A stretch of DNA of 64,000 nucleotides from Ryuthela nishihirai (lineage: Eukaryota > Arthropoda > Arachnida > Araneae > Heptathelidae). Made by a program: the position numbers and the translations under genes. The stretch covers positions 35,900,501 to 35,964,500 of the forward strand of contig JAWZYU010000006.1 in assembly GCA_038380435.1 (NCBI GenBank), given 5' to 3'. Within the stretch, counting starts at the first letter, position 1. Each line of letters begins with the position of its first letter. Below the pieces are notes generated by a model, which saw nothing but the letters and a program-made list of their open reading frames with translations, had not been told where the DNA came from and ran no database searches. This document shows positions 57,426 through 64,000 of the stretch, in pieces.

Positions 57426-57690
57426 TGTGTCCTTCAAGGTCAGATATAGATCTAACAGTGTTAGAGGACTAAAAATTGGTGCTTGGGGGTAATTTGAATT
57501 GTAGATCTGAGATATTATGCCAAAATATGGATGCAATGGGTCCTTTGAAGGTCAAAGGTCAAATTTCGGTATACCAGTGCTGCAGAGCTATAAATTGGTG
57601 AATATAGCTATTTCAGGCAGGATAACTCGAAAATGAGAGGAATTTTCTGATACGGTGTCGCATTCAAGGTCAAATAGAAGTCGGAGTTAC

Positions 57691-58072
57691 ATGCTAGAAA
57701 TCAAGAAGTGCCAAAGACACTAATTGATTTTAGAGTAATGTATATATACAGAATATGTTAGTTTTAGTATGCATTAACAAGGAGCAAAAATGCAAGCTCA
57801 ACCACGTTACAATGCACGATTCATTAATTATTTTGCTAAAAATATGAATGATAACAATTAATAAATAAAAAACAAAAAGGAATAAATGAAATGCTGGTAG
57901 TATCTTATTTAATTCAGTTCAATCTTTAGTAGCATTTAAATTTAATACTTTGTTTTTTCTTTGTACATCATAGTTTCAAACAATTCAATTGTTAACAGAC
58001 ATTCGTTTAATAAGTTTTTGAATGTTTTCAAAAAATTCTCATGTCTCATATTAATATTTACTATTTCGTTGT
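57691..58072. other. no gene recognised
   Basis: AT-rich spacer that ends at the target duplication of the next SINE. Confidence 0.5.
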
Positions 58073-58498
58073 TGGATTGGGTTGTTTTACCTCTGAGCGG
58101 CACTTTTTTGCACACCATGGGCTAAATGGCCAGGTCACATGGACCCCGAAGGCTCAGAGAATGTTGGGGGAGGGGACCCACTGAACAGCTGTTGGGAAAC
58201 AGATGGTAGCATCTGTTGGGAAACAGCTGTTGGGAAACAGATGGTAGCATCACGTCAAGGCCATTCAGGGTGTTCTTTAACGTGCACAGGGTATGGCTCT
58301 CCCGAACACGGGGCCACGGCTTAACGTCCCATCCGACGGACGGCGGCCTTTCTAAGCCCATCGGTGTCCCATACTGACCGTGGGCAGGGCGGGGAATTTT
58401 TGCGGAGATAAATCTCAACGCTGACCCAGCTATCACTCGAACCTGGGAACTACAAATTACGAGCCTGGCGCGCTACCGACTGATCCACCCCCGCCCCT
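58073..58498 (-). mobile_element. tRNA-headed SINE, complete copy
   Basis: A perfect 12-bp target duplication, ctatttcgttgt, flanks it (58,061-58,072 and 58,499-58,510). On the minus strand it runs from the head (ggatcagtcggtagcgcgcc, B-box ggttcgag) to the conserved 3' end next to gttgttttacctctgagcgg. It contains a local tandem duplication (ctgttgggaaacagatggta region, 58,190-58,250), which makes it longer than the copies at 33,831 and 35,531. Confidence 0.93.
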
Positions 58499-59525
58499 CT
58501 ATTTCGTTGTAATTATTGAAAAAAATGCAAATATATAATTATTGCATTTTGTTTTTAACCTCTAACAAATTAAGAAAATTCGATTTTATATTAATTTAAA
58601 ATATATTTTCCGAGGACGAACTTTCCTACTTAGGCCATATACACCAGAAGACCACCGGAAATAGAGATAAAACAAGTGTTAAAAAACGTTATTGTAACGT
58701 AACGAAATGATTTTGAATAACGTTATGAATAACATTAACAGAATTTCAAAATATTTATACCGATAAACGGAACAAATTACGGAAAAAATAATTTCGTTAT
58801 TTCGTTATTTTTCAATGTTTTTGTGTTGATTCATTTCAGGTTTTTTTTTTATAAGATAGGGTTAAAAAACTTGTGTGAAACAGACAAATGTGTAATTTAC
58901 TTTTATGATCAACGTACAAAGATTTTCAGTGACTCTGCTCAATGACACATTTCAAAAGAATTTACAAAGCAGTTGTTTATCACCTTCTTCGCAACCGGCA
59001 CTTAGAGAAAAGTGCTTTGTGATATCCAGATAAGAGCTGCAGTTCAAAAGAATGGATGAGTCTCCATCCAGGCAGAAGGAAAACAGGGCAATATCCCAAG
59101 TATATTACAATTCTCTTTGATCCGTTTAGACATTTAGAAAAGGAGCTATGTTCTTGGGGCACTTCGGGTATAGGAGAGGGAATTGGGGGAAAGGACAATA
59201 GTCGAAACTTTGACAATAGTCGAAACTTTCGATTTTGAACTTCCCATTAAACTTTTTACTCCCCCCCCGAAACATTCCCATTGTGTATGTTTGCAAATTC
59301 GTTAATAATCACCTCACCTTGTACATATGTTGAGAAAATTGTACAAGGTAATTCTAAAGCTTCAATCTAGCAGTGACTATGAGTATCTTGTACTTCTCTG
59401 TGGCTCCTTTAAGAAGAGACTGCATAAAATGAAATAAGTAATGATTTCAATTTCTCTATTTATATTTACTCCTTAGATTATTTTTAAGCTATTCGAAATC
59501 TATTTCAGACAACTCATTTAATTAT
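58499..59525. other. no gene recognised; possible hAT left end
   Basis: Between 58,670 and 58,810 there are repeated cgttattgtaacgtaacg and cgttatttcgttattt motifs in both orientations, as found in subterminal regions of some hAT elements. This fits the hAT transposase relic to the right but is weak evidence. Confidence 0.35.
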
Positions 59526-59529
59526 TTTG

Positions 59530-59910
59530 AAAGAGTAATTCAAATGCACAGCAAATCCGTTCTACAGGAAAGCATCTAAAAAGATTTTTCACTGTCATCA
59601 AACGACACAACAGATGATTTGCTGGAAATCTATATCGATGAAATCGAAAAATTAGAGGGGAAAGGAAATAAAATTTCAATTTTATAAAATGAATTTGAGA
59701 GAGAGCAAAAAACATTTCTACAAAAGAAAATATTTTCACTGCTGGAAAAATCCAAGCAAGCATTATAATGACTTGAAAGAATTCTTCTAGCTGAACCTGC
59801 AACTCAAGTACCTGTAGAGAGTTTTTTCTATGCTTAAATGGATTCTCTCTAACAAAATAAATAATTTGGATACAGATTATTAGATGCCATTTTGCTTATA
59901 ATGATGAATA
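59530..59910 (+). pseudogene. hAT transposase C-terminal relic
   Basis: The plus strand reads TTDDLLEIYIDEIEKLEGKG, then LLAEPATQVPVESFF and LLDAILLIMMNK with intervening stops. The PAT-x-VP-x-E block followed by a Leu-rich end is the dimerisation domain of hAT transposases. It differs from the hAT at 29,150-30,546, which has FPSSYFVERV at this place, so it belongs to another lineage. Confidence 0.7.
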
Positions 59911-59919
59911 AAAGAAAAT

Positions 59920-60775
59920 ACATTTATTGCATTATGATCGTCGTATTTTGAATGAATTTCGTTTTCTTTTATATTCGTCGACTATGCGTTTTGATATTTC
60001 TGAAGGGAATTTCAATTTTTCTTAAAATTTCCTCGAGTCATTTTAGCAAATTATTTTGAAAATACAATCTGTGCACAAAAATCGTTAGATTACTAAGAAT
60101 TACGAACGCATACTTATGGTCGCATACTTATGCTCTGCGGCATTTCGGCTTGAGTTGCAAGACGTTTTGCAGGCTTTTATCATACCAAATTAATGTAAGC
60201 GTCACGCAGAATTTTATTTTGACACATTTCGTTGAATGTATATGTTAAGCATTATTTTAAGTGTTTCTATATTTCTTTTTGTACAAAAAACCTGACCACC
60301 ACTTGATTTCTTTCAATGATAATGCTCTTATCAGAATTTCAGTTGAACCTTCCACGATTTCTTACCTTGACAATATAAATTAAGAACACTTTAAACATTT
60401 ACAACTCATACGTTAATTTCACATTATCACCAATTATGGTTAATTGAAAAAAAAAACGTTCAAACTTTATGCTATGTGGATCTGTATATCCAGTAATCAA
60501 TGATCAAACTCTTACCACACTTCTGTAAACAGTCATTATATAAAATAGAAATGTTTAGCATGAAGCTCTAAACTATTTGTAGGCCACTTAATGATACATC
60601 ATTTTTATAGTTTTGATATTCATTTCTTAAAAATGTTCTTTGGTTTGATTTATTATTCAATTCGTTGTAAAGCTAAAATCTAATAGATTTAAAACAAATT
60701 GAAAACAATATTTTTTTCTTACTTACATCAACATAAACATCAACGTCTAACGCAGTTCTGAGAGGCTTCCAATAT
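59920..60775. other. AT-rich spacer, no gene recognised
   Basis: No recognised feature. Confidence 0.55.
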
Positions 60776-61137
60776 TACTGGGCAACACACAAAAAGGCTT
60801 TGAAATGAAAATAGCCAATCTTTAATAATTTCGAGGTGCTGAAAACGAAAATGACGATAAAATATTTCATTTCGCTCTTGTTTGTGATAGACAGAGATGA
60901 TCATATATAAACGACTCAGCCCGCATTGAGTGCATAGTTAACCGTTTCGTAATGCTCCATTTTAAACTCCAAATTGCAAGATATTGCTTTGTATTACATC
61001 TGACCGCCATAAACACAACCCCCCCGGAAGAATTTACTCATTGTCTGATGCAACGTAGTTGAGTCTTGACATCGCGGCTTTACGATCACGGACAAAAGAT
61101 GATGCAATCGTTAGTAGTAAGTGACGTCTCAGTAGTA
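60776..61137 (-). mobile_element. solo end of the 6.7-8.9 kb TIR element family
   Basis: The whole stretch is the inverted counterpart of 8,575-8,935: for example tttcgaggtgctgaaaacga here against its complement near 8,895, cgactcagcccgcattgagt against 8,794-8,813, and gatgatgcaatcgtt against about 8,610. It contains the TIR-like part and the 240 bp of adjacent non-coding DNA but no gene. Confidence 0.8.
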
Positions 61138-62145
61138 TAGTCCCACTCCACGGATTCCCATTAGTGCTTTCACCATTATGACGTCACTTCCGGCAACGCC
61201 CCCTATGACGTCACTGCACATGCCACCTTATTAATATTCATAATTAATAATTCATAATTAATTAAAAAAACCTTCCCCACACCCCTTTTTAACTCCTGGC
61301 GCCATCTGGTGACTCTGAGCAGTGCTGTTTTCGGAAAAACCCACTATTTTAGCTCTAATTTCCCGTTTTTTGACTCCCCCTTTATTAAAAATTTCTCCTC
61401 CTTATTAAAAAACCCATTTCTTCCCCCCCCCTTTTTAACCCCTGGCGCCATCTGGTGACTATGACGAGTATTATTTTCGGAAAAACCCCTATTTCAACTC
61501 TAATTTCGCAATTTTTCAGCCAACCCGTCATTAAAGACCCCTGGTTGACCCATTTATATTTTAAGCCCTCCTTCTTGAATAGTCCCGATTTTTCTTTATT
61601 TCAGACCCCCTGGGTGACCCACCTATATTTTAAGCCCTCCTTCTCGAATAGTCCCGATTTTTCTTTATTTCAGACCCCCTGGTTAATTCCCTATATTTTA
61701 AGCACCCCTTAATCTCCGAATAAGTCCCTTACCAACTAAACTTCGGGTGGCAACGATCGGCTGATGCAAGCCTCAGAATAATTGTATGGGTGGCAACCTC
61801 ACGCAGAAAGGGATGATGCAAGTCTCTAAAAAATTGCAAAATTTTCGATAGCAGTCAGTCACAAAAAATCAATTCCCAAAGTTGTATTACCCATTTTTAT
61901 TCCTTATTAATTAAACACTCATTAAATCCCCGTCCCCATTATTAACCCCCCTTATCAATACTTCACTCTATTAAAACTTCTCTGATCGTAAATTCCCATC
62001 CTTTTTACAAGTCCACTAAACTTAGAAAATCAACTCCCAAAGTTGTATTACCCCTTTTTATTCCTTATTAATTAAACACTCATTGAAACCCCCCCCCTCC
62101 CCTTTATTAAACACACTTATCAAAAGTTCACTCTATTAAAACTTC
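61138..62145. repeat. pyrimidine-rich block with several tandem duplications
   Basis: The plus strand is C/T/A-rich with many C runs. ctggcgccatctggtgactc (61,297) recurs at 61,442 with the following 60 bp; tattttaagccctccttct with tagtcccgatttttctttat recurs at about 69-70 bp spacing (61,557-61,700); cccaaagttgtattaccc with attccttattaattaaacac recurs about 160 bp apart (61,875 and 62,036). Two tgacgtcac motifs occur at 61,179 and 61,207. No credible gene; the open frame at 61,455-61,712 is a by-product of the repeats. Confidence 0.75.
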
Positions 62146-63289
62146 ACCAAACTCCTTTGGTTGGGTAAAAATGTCATAAAAGGAGAAAAATCTGATTAAA
62201 AATAAATTATTCGTAATTATGGATTGATATTGAGGTGTAATATGGTCTGTAAGGGTGACATATAAGACCCGCTTTAGAACACGCAACAGACGTTTGGTAC
62301 CTCACCCAGACCACATTTTATTGACGGATCACTCTCAGCAGTGAAAAATTTTTCAACGTCTCTAATCTTTCATCTGTGTCAACAATCGCGCGGTACGAAT
62401 TGACCTTCCTTCAAATCATACGAAGGGGTCGCTTATTGATGAGTGCAATCGGACTTTCATCAACTCGCGGGATGTGCATTTCGCAACAAGCGGGTTATGT
62501 ACGATAGAACTGCTGCTATCTGCACCACAATATTTGCATCTGCTACTGATAAACGATTTCCTTCATTAAAAATAGAAACTTGATAAATAATTCCACTGCA
62601 TTCATTAAGAACACAAACTGATTTCGTGCTAAAACATCTTCTTTCACACCAGATTTCAGCTTACTTGAAAAATTAGTGTTAAAAATTTATGTGAACCAGT
62701 AACTTGACAGATGGAATCACTCAATCACCATAAGAATATACTATTACGGCGCAGTGTCGGGAAAGCAAAGAAAGAAGTAAACTTTGAAAGGAAGTGGAAA
62801 AATGCGAAAAGAAAAAGAGCCGAGTTTAGAGAATGGAAGCGAGGAGTCACGCAACATTATTCAAAAGATTCGTAAGGATGAAAACTGTAAAAAGTATGAG
62901 AACTAAAGTCAAGGTATGCAAATTCATTCAAAGTGACAAAGAGGGTGTGATTCTGCATAGTTCAATGAGTTCCTTTGGTAGCCGCTAGGAAAGTGGGAAG
63001 TAGGAGATTAGCAGACTGAGAAAAATAACATATCGTTGGAATATGGGAGGTTCGTTTCCAAAGAGAATGAATGTTTTCATTTTACACCTTCATTGCCCTC
63101 AAAAAGTTACATATCTGCGGTCTATTATTATTTTGTACCACGGAAAACCAGTTGATCAGCCAAGAAAAATCAAGAGTTGATGTATATATTAATGTTTCTC
63201 TGAATTATTTATTGGAATGAATGCAGGAAATACAAAACATGAATACTGATGAAACAGTGCAGAAACAAAGTTTTCAAAAAGGGTTACAT
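62146..63289. other. no gene recognised
   Basis: A GC-richer stretch at 62,230-62,560 is followed by purine-rich sequence at 62,750-62,900. No protein family was recognised on either strand. Confidence 0.45.
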
Positions 63290-63568
63290 TTAGTACACAC
63301 AATTCTTGTTAGTTTTTTCTCTCTGCTTTACACATAGGACACATGGCCGTCTTCTGTTTACTTCGACTGTCAAATGATCTCCTACCCTGAGGATGCTATT
63401 AGAAGCTTCTTCTGCACCAACCGGGAAAAGCACGGGATATTTTGCTACCAATGAACTAGGAATTAACTCGTTTTCAATAACCACTGGGACTACTTTCCAC
63501 ATATATAAATCCTGTACTAATTGTGAATGAGCCTGTAATAAATTGAACGCCTTAACAACTATATACAT
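63290..63568 (-). pseudogene. unassigned Cys-containing fragment
   Basis: A 92-codon frame reads KAFNLLQAHSQLVQDLYMWK, then VNRRRPCVLCVKQREKTNKN and C near its end. The C-x2-C after RRR faintly recalls the C-terminal cysteine domain of piggyBac transposases, as in the relic at 77-388, but the rest does not convince me. It is equally possible that it is chance. Confidence 0.3.
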
Positions 63569-63595
63569 TTAAAAGAAAAATATATCTAAATTCGT

Positions 63596-64000
63596 GAAAA
63601 TGAACAACATTTCTGTCAATGTTTTTGGACACGAGAAAGAGGTGTTCCCACCCTACATAACATCATTCAGATTTAAAACGCACGCAAATCTCCTACTGTT
63701 ATCAGATGATGAAAAGCAGCATTATCGTTCCATTAAAAATTGATAACAATCTATGAAATTCAAAGTTCCAGGGGAGAATGCTGTTTTCCATATTATTGGA
63801 AACAGAGTTAATCTTCTTATTTTTTGATAATTCCTTGTATAATAAGATGGCTGTCCTTTAGGTTATGAAATACAACTGGAACATTATTAGGGAGCTTGAA
63901 AATTGGGATGACATGTATTACGAGCGCCTCCTCGGAGAAGTGCTAATACTATGTATCAGATACTATGAAATTGTTTCCTGTCATGTTTACACAGCTCCTG
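63596..64000 (+). pseudogene. Polinton-like DNA polymerase B, third fragment
   Basis: ISVNVFGHEKEVFPPYITS and NLLLLSDDEKQHYRSIKN (63,610-63,742) match ISINVSGYEKEVF and the following residues of copy 2 (about 15,985-16,115). Later, around 63,890-64,000, a segment ending CHVYTAP matches the region at about 17,290-17,313. About 1.1 kb that separates these parts in copy 2 is here only 150 bp, so there is an internal deletion. It is cut by the window end. Confidence 0.75.

Larger units (their letters stand above)
56390..57690. repeat. diverged minisatellite split by RTE insertions
   Basis: Units of about 110 bp share the blocks ccttcaaggtcaaaggtcaa, taccagtgctagg, agctaaaaattggt, tggaggtgttt and aaatctcagaaat. 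They occur at 56,390-56,675 and 57,426-57,690, and RTE fragments occupy the middle. One more diverged unit may exist at 53,400-53,500. Confidence 0.7.

Noticed and set aside
61455..61712. 85-codon plus-strand open frame with internal repeats
   Set aside because: The repeat is at DNA level with a period that need not keep frame; composition is pyrimidine-rich and no homologue is recognised.

Overview
This is an AT-rich eukaryotic window (no operons, no Shine-Dalgarno spacing) that is almost entirely transposon-derived. The repeat community (RTE and jockey-like LINEs, Tigger/pogo, hAT and piggyBac transposases, Polinton-like DNA polymerase B, tRNA-derived SINEs) and two copies of a seven-helix gustatory-receptor-like gene point to an arthropod. 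An arachnid, perhaps a spider, is my best guess; that assignment is inference.

Left third (1-24.5 kb): a dead piggyBac transposase (minus); a 5'-truncated RTE LINE with a 10-bp target duplication (3.27-6.20 kb); a degenerate TIR-bounded element carrying a multicopy invertebrate gene family (6.7-8.9 kb); a 49-bp minisatellite; two head-to-head copies of a protein-primed-type DNA polymerase B with embedded endonuclease VII-like zinc site (11.2-13.3 kb minus, 15.0-18.5 kb plus), the second cut off by a LINE 3' end; and a full-length RTE copy with a perfect 11-bp target duplication (20.98-24.48 kb).

Middle (24.5-40.5 kb): a gustatory receptor-like pseudogene terminated by a Tigger insertion; a second Tigger-type element (28.3-33.5 kb) with a hAT element nested inside its transposase; two tRNA-headed SINEs; an 82-bp minisatellite; and a second receptor copy, intact except for one in-frame TGA where its paralogue has TGG.

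The most remarkable object is at 40.54-51.38 kb: one pogo-type transposon whose transposase C-terminal coding segment (stop codon included) has been amplified into about 43 tandem 207-bp units, an 8.9-kb satellite enclosed between the element's own terminal inverted repeats. Units show higher-order structure (a 1,241-bp six-unit period) and about 20 of 43 carry a shared Trp-to-TGA variant.

Right part (51.4-64 kb): LINE fragments with an inserted SINE, a foldback MITE whose ends resemble the second Tigger element, three more SINEs, RTE 3' ends inserted in a minisatellite, a hAT C-terminal relic, a pyrimidine-rich tandem-repeat block, and a third polymerase-B fragment running off the window end. 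I see no intact single-copy host gene. The only host-type genes are the two receptor copies, both disrupted as sequenced. Coordinates of TE boundaries without stated target duplications are approximate.
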